Shown here: positions 19,147-27,547 of the stretch, piece by piece
How the letters are laid out: the number at the start of each line of letters is the position of its first letter
How positions within the stretch are numbered: the first letter of the stretch is position 1
NCBI RefSeq assembly: GCF_000613885.1
Contig: NZ_BAJV01000009.1
Span: 1-64,000 of the forward strand
DNA from: Asaia prunellae JCM 25354
GTDB taxonomy: Bacteria > Pseudomonadota > Alphaproteobacteria > Acetobacterales > Acetobacteraceae
Direction: 5' to 3'
Length of the DNA stretch: 64,000 nucleotides
The notes under the pieces: model-generated
Database searches by the model: none
The model's input: only the letters and a program-made list of their open reading frames with translations
What the model was told of the DNA's origin: nothing
Position numbers and translations under genes: made by a program

Positions 19147-19867
19147 TGCACCTGCCTCATATTCTGGCTCAGCCTGTCAGTTTTAGCGATGTAACCGCGA
19201 TCTGGCTCATGGCCTATTCAGCGCTTTTCTCCATCGTCAATCCGCTCGGTGCCTCGCTCATTTTTGCCCAGATGACACTGGGTCGTTCCAAGCGGGATGT
19301 CACGGCTCTTGCCGGGTAGTCGGGTTTTATTCCTTTGTCATATTGATGGTTTCTGTCTGGCTTGGCGGCTGGATACTGAGTTTTTTCCGGATCAGTATCG
19401 ATGCGCTGCGTGTTGCAGGTGGCCTTGTGGTTGCTTCTCGTGCCTGGACCCTGCTTCTGGCGCCAGAGGAAAACGAGGCGCGCAAGGAACGTCAGGTCTA
19501 TGATCATGACAACGGGGGGCAGGACAGTGATCTGGGTGACCGTGCCTTTTTCCCACTGGCTATGCCTTTTACCGTAGGGCCCGGAAGTATTGCGGTTGCG
19601 ATCGCCCTGAGTAGTGGGCGAACACTTGGCGCTTCCCCGGCGAGTTATATTGTAGGGCTTTCTCTTGCAGTGCTTGCCGTCGCGCTTACTGTGGTGCTGC
19701 TTTATTCCTACGCAGAGCGTATCGTCAGTTCGCTGGGTCGAACAGGCGCACGCATCGTCAGTCGTCTGGCAGCGCTCATTCTGCTTTGCATTGGTATCCA
19801 GATTCTGTTCGCAGGGCTCGAGGGCTTTGTTTTGTCAATGATACAGCATGTCAGACAGATGGGCTGA
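19143..19867 (+). CDS. MarC-family integral membrane protein (frame broken by one base)
   Basis: This is a protein of about 240 aa with roughly six membrane helices, of the MarC/UPF0056 family. The first frame starts at ATGATG (19143/19146) and gives FSIVNPLGASLIFAQMTLG, the family's N-terminal signature, then hits TAG at 19317-19319. The second frame continues with GFYSFVILMVSVWLGGWILS and FFPLAMPFTVGPGSIAVAIA, the second conserved NP/GPG-type repeat. One extra G in GCCGGG (19314-19316) restores the frame. It is translationally coupled to the MprF-like gene. Function is unsettled in this family. Confidence 0.85.
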
Positions 19868-19882
19868 ACAGGATCGATTGCG

Positions 19883-20497
19883 TTACGAGAGAGCTTCACG
19901 AATTTTGTCCCGCAGAGCCGGAATGACCTCGCCCTGAAACCAGGGCGCGCGTTTTTCCCACACACCTGTACGCCAGGATGGATGGGGCAGGGGGAAAAAC
20001 CGGGGCAGGTAGCTCCTGAAATTGCGTACACGATCTGTTACCGAGCCTCGTCCTAGCGTATAGTTCTGACTGTAGCTGCCTACCAACAGGATTAGCCTGA
20101 GCGAATGCATGTGGGACAGGATTTCGTTCCGCCATGCCGGAGCACATTCAGGTCGTGGAGGTTTGTCGCCACCATTGGGCAGGCGCCCTGGATAGCAGAG
20201 CCCCATTGGAAGAATGGCGACCTTGCGTGTATCGTAGAACTCGTCTTCCGACAGGTTCATCCAGTTCCGCAGGCGTCTGCCTGAAGGGTCGTAAAATGAT
20301 TTCCCGCTCTCATGAGCGATAGTGCCCGGGGCCTGGCTTGCGATCAGTATACGGGACTCTGTCGATACGTGGATGAGAGGTTTCGGACCAAGCGGTAAAG
20401 AAGCAGCGCAGATCGTGCAGTGACGGACACGTCTGACCAGTGATTCGAGAGTCTCGGTATGACTCTTGGAAAACGAGGTGTCAGCCAAGGGCATCAT
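19883..20497 (-). CDS. Uracil-DNA-glycosylase family protein
   Basis: This is a 204-aa protein (ATG 20497). It begins with a short Cys motif (VRRVRHCTICAA), then ILIASQAPGTIAHESGKSFY, which is the family water-activating/uracil-pocket region, KVAILPMGLCYPG, and a C-terminal PLPHPSWRT that corresponds to the HPSP-type DNA-binding loop. This fits the UDG superfamily, close to the DUF4918/family-4-like group. Base-excision activity is inferred, not shown. Its ATG overlaps the stop of thpR by 4 nt (ATGA), so the two form a translationally coupled pair. Convergent with the MarC-like gene. Confidence 0.82.
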   Translation of the reverse strand: MMPLADTSFSKSHTETLESLVRRVRHCTICAASLPLGPKPLIHVSTESRILIASQAPGTIAHESGKSFYDPSGRRLRNWMNLSEDEFYDTRKVAILPMGLCYPGRLPNGGDKPPRPECAPAWRNEILSHMHSLRLILLVGSYSQNYTLGRGSVTDRVRNFRSYLPRFFPLPHPSWRTGVWEKRAPWFQGEVIPALRDKIREALS

Positions 20498-21057
20498 CTG
20501 AACGCGATCGCAGAACAGGCTTGAGTGGCAAAGGAATAATCCGCGCAAGATTCGTAATGCGGTACGTCACTGGTCCTGTAAGACCGGAAAAGAGTGAAAT
20601 GCTCTGTTTGTATATCGCTGCTTTTGAGCAGGTTGTGACCCTGAACCCAACGGATCATGTCTGGTGTTGGATCGCCCCGGAAAGTGCCAAGCGAAACGTG
20701 AGGATGAAAGCGGCGTTTCTCCGGCTGAAAACCAATGCGTCTGACCGCGGCTTCGATCCTGGCTTGCAGTGCCGTAAGCGCATGTGACGGTACTACGCCG
20801 GCCCAGAGCTTTGACCGCGCAGCATGAGTGAAAAGACCCACCTCGCCGAGCTGTATCGTGATCTTGTCTCCCCTGATGGCAGCAAGAGCATGGTCTATCT
20901 CTTCGAGGAGATGGAGCGCCTGCACATCTCCTATAAAGCGCAAGGTAAGGTGATAGCTTTCGGGTGGATACCAGGTCACACCTGTTATGGAGCGACGCAG
21001 GGAGGAAAGAAGGCGTTTGTGTTCGCTGGCAAGGTCGAGGGCAACGAAAAGACGCAT
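20494..21057 (-). CDS. thpR: RNA 2',3'-cyclic phosphodiesterase (ThpR/LigT)
   Basis: This is a 187-aa two-histidine phosphoesterase. The start MRLFVALDL (ATG 21057) is typical, and the two HxTx motifs are HLTLRFIGDV near residue 40 and HVSLGTFRG near residue 125. The family opens 2',3'-cyclic phosphates to 2'-phosphomonoesters and can ligate tRNA halves in vitro. It is translationally coupled to the downstream UDG-like gene, so both may act in nucleic-acid housekeeping. Confidence 0.92.
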   Translation of the reverse strand: MRLFVALDLASEHKRLLSSLRRSITGVTWYPPESYHLTLRFIGDVQALHLLEEIDHALAAIRGDKITIQLGEVGLFTHAARSKLWAGVVPSHALTALQARIEAAVRRIGFQPEKRRFHPHVSLGTFRGDPTPDMIRWVQGHNLLKSSDIQTEHFTLFRSYRTSDVPHYESCADYSFATQACSAIAFR

Positions 21058-21358
21058 AGGGCGATCCTGCATCGGTGGAAATTATGGTTTGTGGTGCAGA
21101 TCAGGAAGCATGCAAGGGCGGCGAAGAGGAGAACGCTATGCGATGCATAATCTGGTGTCCGAGTTTAAATCTGTGGCGTTATGGGGTCGATTCATTCTAG
21201 CATGACCTTGTTTAACGCGGCGAAACATCCCGGTTTCAGTCGCATGGCTAATGTATCTTAGAATGTCCCGCGCAGGGTCTGACTTGACCATTGTATCTGA
21301 TGCGCCACATCTAAGGACAAGATAAGGCCATTCCGGCCAGGTTTCAGGAAAGGGTGTC

Positions 21359-22141
21359 ATGGCTTTCGTTCCCAATTTTCGGTCTAGTGGTCCCTCACGC
21401 AATGCAGGGACTGCCAGTTTCGATACGGTCGATGCCGGTCTGCGCGCCTACATGCTCAGCGTGTATAACTGGATGACGGCCGGTCTGGTCCTCACAGGCG
21501 TTGTGGCCTATGCGGTCGCGGAGACTTCATTACGTAGTCTCTTCTATCATCAGATCCTCACACCAGGTGGCATGATCACGCGCCCGACAGGGCTCGGAAT
21601 GCTGACCATATTCGCGCCGCTGGTTTTTGTGCTTGTGATGTCGTTTGGCGTGAACCGTCTCTCCCGTCAGGCAGCACAGGGCCTGTTCTGGGCATTCTGT
21701 GCAGTGATGGGTGCAAGCCTGTCAAACATTCTGCTGGTCTACACTCATACTTCGGTAGCGAGCACATTCTTCATTACTTCGGCTACTTTCGCCGCGATGT
21801 CCTTGTGGGGCTACACGACAAAGCGTGACCTGAGCTCGCTCGGTTCGTTTCTGTTCATGGGGCTGATCGGCCTAATCATTGCCAGCGTGGTCAATGTTTT
21901 CATGCATAGCCCGGCGATGTCGTTCCTGATCAGCATCGTAGGGGTAGGTCTGTTTACGGTGTTGACCGCCTTCGATACGCAACGCATTCGCGCAACCTAT
22001 CAGTATTATCTGAGCTATGTGGGACCGGAGGAAATGGGCAAGCGGAGTGTTTACGACGCCCTTTCCCTTTATCTCAATTTTATCAATCTCTTCACATTTC
22101 TGCTCCAGTTCATGGGTGTTCGCAGTAATAACAACGGATAA
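21359..22141 (+). CDS. BAX inhibitor-1/YccA family membrane protein
   Basis: This is a 260-aa protein with seven predicted membrane helices. An acidic/Ser-rich N-terminus is followed by YMLSVYNWMTAGLVLTGVVA, FGVNRLSRQAAQGLFWAFCA, and a C-terminal conserved block with AFDTQRIRATY and YDALSLYLNFINLF. These are hallmark Bax1-I features, including the aspartates of the proposed calcium/proton pore. Typical alphaproteobacterial length. It stands alone and is followed by a strong intrinsic terminator at 22170-22200. Function in bacteria is poorly defined; ion leak or protease modulation has been proposed. Confidence 0.94.
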   Translation: MAFVPNFRSSGPSRNAGTASFDTVDAGLRAYMLSVYNWMTAGLVLTGVVAYAVAETSLRSLFYHQILTPGGMITRPTGLGMLTIFAPLVFVLVMSFGVNRLSRQAAQGLFWAFCAVMGASLSNILLVYTHTSVASTFFITSATFAAMSLWGYTTKRDLSSLGSFLFMGLIGLIIASVVNVFMHSPAMSFLISIVGVGLFTVLTAFDTQRIRATYQYYLSYVGPEEMGKRSVYDALSLYLNFINLFTFLLQFMGVRSNNNG

Positions 22142-22169
22142 ATATCATTTCTTGATTATCCGTTACTTG

Positions 22170-22200
22170 ACGGGATGCGTCTCAGACGCATCCCGTTTTT
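22170..22200 (+). terminator. Intrinsic terminator after the BAX-inhibitor-1 gene
   Basis: A perfect stem of 11-12 bp (CGGGATGCGTC / GACGCATCCCG) with a 3-nt loop is followed by TTTTT. It sits 28 bp after the stop codon at 22141. Confidence 0.93.
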
Positions 22201-22733
22201 GTTTATCCAGACTAATTCAGTCTAATTAACTTGCTTTTTATGTCTCAGCCGAACCTAAAAAATCTGCAATGAATTGAGGCAGAAAAAGGTTTTTCTTTGC
22301 TAGAGCGCTGATAATGAAGACTTTCTCTTGTGTTCAAATTGTGAACGCTTCTGCGAAATGTCATGATGAGTGCTTGCTTTGCGCGCCAATCGGGCGGAAA
22401 CAACACAACAGAGCTGGGCAACCATGTCCAGCGTCCAGGCAGACGCGTTTCTGAATGAAAACGCATCTGCCGAAGAAAGGCGAGGCAACGATGGCGCGGC
22501 TTGCGGTCGGGCAGAAAACCAGTTCCGGCAAACGTAATGTGACATCTTCGGGCGGCAGAGGTCGCACGCTGGTGTCATCTTGCGGAGTGATGCGCGTCTT
22601 CAACTGGAATAGGAGAGATGGATGACATCCCCTGAAGGTGTTGTCGCCATGTTCGGCCAATCCGAGGTCGGGTTGAGCGGCAGCGTAGCGCAGCCACAGA
22701 GCTTGACGGTCGGATCAACGAGCGGGGCAGACA
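22201..22733. promoter_or_regulatory. Leader region of the cyo operon
   Basis: About 530 bp without a convincing gene. Several open frames of 60-99 codons occur on both strands but overlap one another and show no recognisable family. The left part (22200-22340) is AT-rich and is the likely site of the cyoABCD promoter. I did not identify a defined operator. Confidence 0.4.
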
Positions 22734-23663
22734 ATGAACAATAGACTCTTGCCGAAATTGCGGCGGCTCCTGCCGCTGGCGCCGGCACTTCTTCTCTCCG
22801 GATGCACGCTCGATCTGCTTGATCCGCGTGGACCGGTGGGACTTCAGAACCGAAACGTCATTCTGCTTGAGCTGGGTGTAATGCTTTGCATTGTCATCCC
22901 GGTGATCCTGATGACGCTGTTTTTTGCCTGGAAATATCGCGAGAGCAATCAGTCGGCGGAATATCTGCCGAACTGGGATCACTCCACGAAGATCGAATTC
23001 TTTGTGTGGGGCGTTCCGGCGATTGTGATCATCATTCTTGGCTCCATTGCAATCTGGACGAGCTACACGCTTGACCCGTATCGTCCCCTTCATTCGGCAG
23101 AAGCAGCCGGCCGCAAGCCGCTGAATGTCGAGGTCGTGGCGCTGGACTGGAAGTGGCTGTTCATTTATCCGGACCAGGGTATCGCAACGATCAATCAGCT
23201 TGCTGTTCCGGTGAACACGCCGATCAATTTCCGCATCACCTCTGACGCGGTCATGACGTCGTTCTTCATTCCTCGTCTGGGCTCACAGGTCTATGCGATG
23301 GCCGGAATGCAGACGCAGCTTCATCTTCTGGCCAGTGCGCCTGGCGATTACCTCGGTGAAGCCGCGCATTATACCGGCCGCGGCTTTTCGGACATGAAGT
23401 TCCGTACGCTGGCGATGAATGATGACGATTTCAACCAGTGGGTCGACAAGGTAAAGGGCGCATCTGACTCGCTCGACTCTGCCGATTATCCGCAGGTTGC
23501 GGCGCCGCAGGAAGCTGCCCCGGTCAAGTATTTCGCGCATGTTCAGCCTAATCTCTTCGACAGCATCGTGGCCAAATACAATAATGGTATGGTCATTGAT
23601 AAATCGACGGGTCAGGTAATGCACATGCAGTCCGCCATGTCCGACATGCAGATGAAGGAATAA
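22734..23663 (+). CDS. cyoA: Ubiquinol oxidase subunit II (CyoA)
   Basis: This is a 309-aa lipoprotein subunit of the cytochrome bo3/ba3-type quinol oxidase. It has a signal peptide with the lipobox LLSGC (Cys near residue 24), two membrane helices (VMLCIVIPVILMTLFFAW and FFVWGVPAIVIIILGSIAIW), and a periplasmic cupredoxin domain (VVALDWKWLFIYPDQGIATI). That domain lacks the CuA cysteine pair, as expected of quinol rather than cytochrome c oxidases. A His/Met-containing tail (MHMQSAMSDMQMKE) is present. It is the first gene of cyoABCD, 6 bp before cyoB. Confidence 0.96.
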   Translation: MNNRLLPKLRRLLPLAPALLLSGCTLDLLDPRGPVGLQNRNVILLELGVMLCIVIPVILMTLFFAWKYRESNQSAEYLPNWDHSTKIEFFVWGVPAIVIIILGSIAIWTSYTLDPYRPLHSAEAAGRKPLNVEVVALDWKWLFIYPDQGIATINQLAVPVNTPINFRITSDAVMTSFFIPRLGSQVYAMAGMQTQLHLLASAPGDYLGEAAHYTGRGFSDMKFRTLAMNDDDFNQWVDKVKGASDSLDSADYPQVAAPQEAAPVKYFAHVQPNLFDSIVAKYNNGMVIDKSTGQVMHMQSAMSDMQMKE

Positions 23664-23669
23664 GGACAC

Positions 23670-25657
23670 ATGCTAGGTAAGTTAACACTTTCAGCGATAC
23701 CGCTGGATGTGCCCATTCTGGTCGGCACATTCTCCGGCGTCGTCATCGTTGCGCTCGCCGTTCTGGGTGCCATCACCTATTTCGGCAAATGGGGTTATCT
23801 GTGGCGTGAGTGGCTGACTTCGGTCGATCACAAGCGTCTGGGCATCATGTATATCGTGCTTGCTCTCGTCATGCTGTTCCGCGGATTTGCGGATGCCATC
23901 ATGATGCGCAGTCAGCTCGCCCTGGCCTATAATGGTAACCCCGGCTATCTGCCGCCGCACCATTATGACCAGATCTTCTCGGCTCATGGCACCATCATGA
24001 TCTTCTTCATGGCCATGGCGTTCATGACGGGTCTGCTCAATGTCATCGTGCCGCTTCAGATCGGCGCCCGTGACGTGGCCTTTCCGTTCCTGAACTCTCT
24101 GAGCTTCTGGATGACCACGATCAGTGCTGTGCTGATCAACGTTTCACTGTTCATCGGTGAATTCGCGCAGTGCGGCTGGCTGGTCTATCCGCCTCTGTCG
24201 GAGCAGCAGTTCAGCCCCGGTGTCGGTGTGGATTACTATATCTGGGCAGTTCAGCTGGCTGGTGTGGGTACCCTGCTGACAGGCGTGAACTTTTTCGTTA
24301 CAATCGTGAAGATGCGTGCGCCCGGTATGGGCTGGATGCAGATGCCGGTTTTCACCTGGACGGCATTTGTCACGGTCGTTCTGATCATGGCGGTTTTCCC
24401 GGTCCTGACTGTGACGCTGGGCGAGCTCGCACTTGATCGTTATCTCGGCATGCACTTCTTCACCAATGATGGCGGTGGCAGCGTTCAGCTGTATCTCTCG
24501 CTCATCTGGACATGGGGTCATCCGGAAGTCTATATTCTGGTTCTGCCGGCTTTCGGCGTTTTCTCGGAAATCACCCAGACATTCTCGCGCAAGCCTCTCT
24601 TCGGTTACCGCGTGATGGTCTACGCCACGCTTGCAATCGGCGTGCTGTCCTTCATCGTCTGGGCTCATCACTTCTTCACCATGGGCGCAGGCCCGAACGT
24701 CAACGCGTTCTTCGGTGTTGCCACGATGATCATCGCTGTCCCAACGGGTGTGAAGATTTTCAACTGGCTGTTCACCATGTACAAGGGCCGCATCCAGTTC
24801 AACGGCATGATGTACTGGGTTATGGGCTTCATGATCACCTTTTCTATTGGTGGCATGACAGGCGTGATGCTGGCGATGCCTGCAGCTGACTTTGTGCTGC
24901 ATAACTCGCTCTTCCTGATCGCTCACTTCCACAACGTCATCATTGGCGGTGTGTATTTCGGTTACGTCGCAGGTCTGAACTTCTGGTGGCCGAAGGTTCT
25001 TGGCTTCAAGATGAACGAAGCCTGGGGCAAGCGCGCTTTCTGGTGCTGGTTTGTCGGGTTCTATCTTGCATTCGTGCCGCTCTATATTGCCGGCTTCGAA
25101 GGTATGACCCGTCGTATGAACCATTACGACAATGCTGACTGGCATGTTCAGATGCAGATCGCTGCACTTGGCGCCGCCGTTATCGCTGTCGGTGTGGTCT
25201 GCCAGCTGATGCAGATCTACGTATCGATCCGTGACCGCAATCTGCCGGAAAGCCGTGACTTCACGGGTGATCCGTGGAATGCGCGTACACTCGAATGGTC
25301 GATGTCGTCGCCTCCGCCTGCTTATAACTTCGCGATCCTTCCTGACATTCACGGTATCGATACGTTCCATACCGAGAAGCAGCTTGGTCGTCGCAGCTAT
25401 GAAGCAAGGTTCTCGCCCCGATCCACATGCCGAAAAACACGGCTGCCGGTTTCTTTGTCGGTGCCTTCAGCTTCGTACTCGGCTTTGCAGCGATCTGGTA
25501 CATCTGGTGGCTTGCAGCACTCGCCCTTGCCGGCGTGTTCGCGACAGTCATCCTGCGCAGCTTCAACAATGATGTGGATTATTATGTCCCGGTCAGCGAA
25601 ATCGAACGCGACCAGGCCAATTATGTCCGCTCACTGACAGCACAGGCGGCAGAATAA
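23670..25657 (+). CDS. cyoB: Ubiquinol oxidase subunit I (CyoB; frame broken near 3' end)
   Basis: This is the haem-copper catalytic subunit, 662 aa once one base is added, matching E. coli CyoB (663 aa). Metal ligands are visible. The haem b histidine is in [10 protein letters not shown]. The CuB histidine and cross-linked tyrosine are in [16 protein letters not shown]. The paired CuB histidines are in [12 protein letters not shown], and the two haem histidines are in [11 protein letters not shown]. The first frame is lost at 25406-25407, where GAAGCAAGG should read GAAGCAAAGG. The second frame continues [20 protein letters not shown] to the TAA at 25655-25657, 2 bp before cyoC. The break is probably a sequence error because the rest is fully conserved. 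Confidence 0.95.
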
Positions 25658-25659
25658 AA

Positions 25660-26277
25660 ATGGCAAATATCTCAGCAACGCCGCACGGCACAGCACACGG
25701 TATCGACGATCACGAACACCATCACACGAATAACGTGTTCGGGTTCTGGATCTATCTGATGACGGACTGCCTCCTTTTCGGAACGCTGTTCGCCACTTTT
25801 GCCGTCATGCGCACCCAGTTTGCTGGTGGCCCGACGGGCAAGGAGCTTTTTGATCTGAACGGGGTAGGGCTGGAAACGGCCCTCCTTCTGCTCAGCTCGA
25901 TCACCTTCGGTTTCGGTATGCTTTCGGCTTATGCCCGCAAGCAGGGCGCTATGCTTCTCTGGCTGGCAATTACCTTTCTGCTCGGCCTTGGATTTCTTGT
26001 GCTTGAACTCAAGGAATTCGCTCACCTGATTCATGAGGGTGCCGGCCCGGATCGCTCTGCGTTCCTGTCCGCCTTCTTCACGCTGGTGGCAACGCATGGT
26101 CTTCACGTGACCTGTGGTCTGGTCTGGATCGCTGTTATCATGATCCAGAGCTTCAGCTCGCAGGTCTTCAGCACACGCTATATGGACAAGCTCCAGTGCC
26201 TGAGCCTTTTCTGGCACTTTCTGGATATCGTCTGGATCTGCGTGTTCACCTTCGTTTATCTGTTGAGTGTGATCTGA
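25660..26277 (+). CDS. cyoC: Ubiquinol oxidase subunit III (CyoC)
   Basis: This is a 205-aa subunit III with five membrane helices, the size of the E. coli protein. Conserved stretches include FGFWIYLMTDCLLFGTLFAT, SSITFGFGMLSAYA, and the C-terminal ATHGLHVTCGLVWI and FWHFLDIVWICVFTFVYLL. A His-rich N-terminus (DDHEHHHTNN) is typical of the acetic acid bacterial version. Stop overlaps the cyoD start by one base (TGATG). Confidence 0.97.
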   Translation: MANISATPHGTAHGIDDHEHHHTNNVFGFWIYLMTDCLLFGTLFATFAVMRTQFAGGPTGKELFDLNGVGLETALLLLSSITFGFGMLSAYARKQGAMLLWLAITFLLGLGFLVLELKEFAHLIHEGAGPDRSAFLSAFFTLVATHGLHVTCGLVWIAVIMIQSFSSQVFSTRYMDKLQCLSLFWHFLDIVWICVFTFVYLLSVI

Positions 26278-26612
26278 TGAGCCAAGCATCGACCCATCAA
26301 CACGAAGGCGAGTCTCACGGCAGCTTCGCCTCGTACATCATCGGCTTCGTCATTGCGGCCATCCTGACGGTAGCGGCCTTCGCTATCGTCGAGATGCATC
26401 TCATGTCGCCCGGTATGACCTTCGGGGTCATTTCGGCACTGGCAGTAGTTCAGATCTTCGTACATCTGATCTACTTCCTGCACATGAACAGCAGTTCAAG
26501 CCAGTCCTGGAACAACACAGCATTTGCCTTTGCGGTCATCTGCGTGCTGATCATCATTGGTGGAACAATTTTCATTATCCACGATGTCAGCATGAATATG
26601 ATGTCGCGCTGA
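26277..26612 (+). CDS. cyoD: Ubiquinol oxidase subunit IV (CyoD)
   Basis: This is a 111-aa small subunit with three membrane helices (FASYIIGFVIAAILTVAAFA, ISALAVVQIFVHLIYFLHM, AFAFAVICVLIIIGGTIFII). ATG 26277 overlaps the cyoC stop. Family role: assembly and CuB-site stability. No cyoE (haem O synthase) follows. The operon ends at a strong terminator at 26677-26712. Confidence 0.95.
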   Translation: MSQASTHQHEGESHGSFASYIIGFVIAAILTVAAFAIVEMHLMSPGMTFGVISALAVVQIFVHLIYFLHMNSSSSQSWNNTAFAFAVICVLIIIGGTIFIIHDVSMNMMSR

Positions 26613-26676
26613 CAATTCTGTCTTTCTGGCACCTCCTCCAACGAGGTGGTGTCGGAAAGCCGGCGTTAGTCGCAAC

Positions 26677-26712
26677 AAAAAAGCCCGGAGGAAATTCCTC
26701 CGGGCTTTTTTG
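26677..26712. terminator. Bidirectional terminator between cyoD and fdxA
   Basis: The stem AAGCCCGGAGG / CCTCCGGGCTT with a 5-nt loop is flanked by A6 on the left and T6 on the right. It can serve both the rightward cyo operon and the leftward fdxA operon. Confidence 0.95.
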
Positions 26713-26769
26713 TTGCCGTGAACAATCAGTCAACGCACTGGGCGGCTCTATCCGGGCCGCACAGATCTT

Positions 26770-27102
26770 TCAGTCCTTGTGAGGTTCCGGAGATAGCATG
26801 GCGTCTTTACCCGGTTTGTCTTTCCACTCGTCGGCATCGGGCATGGAATCGATCTTGCGCGTGATGTTTGGCCAGACAGCCGCATATTTGCTGTTTACTT
26901 CAAGCCAGGGTGTCGCGCGGTCATCACTGTCGGGGAAGATTGCTTCTGCGGGGCATTCCGGTTCACAGACGCCACAATCGATGCATTCGTCCGGGTTGAT
27001 CACAAGAAAGTTTTCGCCAGCATAGAAGCAATCGACCGGACAGACCTCGACGCAATCCGTGTATTTGCAGCGTATGCAGTTTTCGGTGACCACATAGGCC
27101 AT
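26770..27102 (-). CDS. fdxA: 7-Fe ferredoxin (FdxA)
   Basis: This is a 110-aa ferredoxin with 3Fe-4S and 4Fe-4S binding patterns ([19 protein letters not shown] and [12 protein letters not shown]). The C-terminal extension rich in charged residues is typical of alphaproteobacterial FdxA. The start MAYVVTENC (ATG 27102) is the family start; the open frame further upstream is not coding. It lies downstream of the S4 and helicase genes in the same direction, a gene order common in Alphaproteobacteria. Confidence 0.96.
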   Translation of the reverse strand: MAYVVTENCIRCKYTDCVEVCPVDCFYAGENFLVINPDECIDCGVCEPECPAEAIFPDSDDRATPWLEVNSKYAAVWPNITRKIDSMPDADEWKDKPGKDAMLSPEPHKD

Positions 27103-27256
27103 TGGTGTCTCCGATCTTTGAGCTGGGGCCGTCAGACCCAGGAGGATCCCGGAAGGCATGAGTGACCCCATGAGGGATTTCGCAATATGGGATGCCGCAG
27201 ATAGGCGGAACTTTCCTGTTCTGGCAAGCATATGTTTGCCGAGAACGCCGTAAAGT

Positions 27257-27547
27257 TCAGTCCGGACCCTGATTTTCGGCCAGCACCTCATAAAGCATGG
27301 CAGCATCCGATGCCGATCCGCGCCTCTCTGTCAGGCCTTTTACACGCCATATGCGTATTTCCGGTTCCCTGTTGCCCGGAAGGCCCAGCACGTCCCCAAT
27401 GCGGACCCTGCTATGAGGTTTGGTGGTTCTCTGGCGATTGATGCGTACCACTCCTTTTTCAATCAGAGCGGCGCAGTCCCGGCGATGACGACAGACACGT
27501 GCATGCCAGAGCCAGAGATCAAGTCTTTGATGATCTTGTTCTGTCAT
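27257..27547 (-). CDS. S4-domain RNA-binding protein (Hsp15/HslR-like)
   Basis: This is a 96-aa protein with an S4 RNA-binding fold at residues about 8-60 ([40 protein letters not shown]). Hsp15-like proteins recognise stalled 50S-nascent-chain complexes. Its ATG overlaps the helicase stop by one base (TGATG), implying translational coupling with the RNA helicase upstream. Confidence 0.92.
   Translation of the reverse strand: MTEQDHQRLDLWLWHARVCRHRRDCAALIEKGVVRINRQRTTKPHSRVRIGDVLGLPGNREPEIRIWRVKGLTERRGSASDAAMLYEVLAENQGPD

Noticed and set aside
24144-25370. 408-codon open frame antisense to cyoB
   Set aside because: Composition is typical of a reverse-strand shadow, and the sense strand holds all haem-copper ligands.
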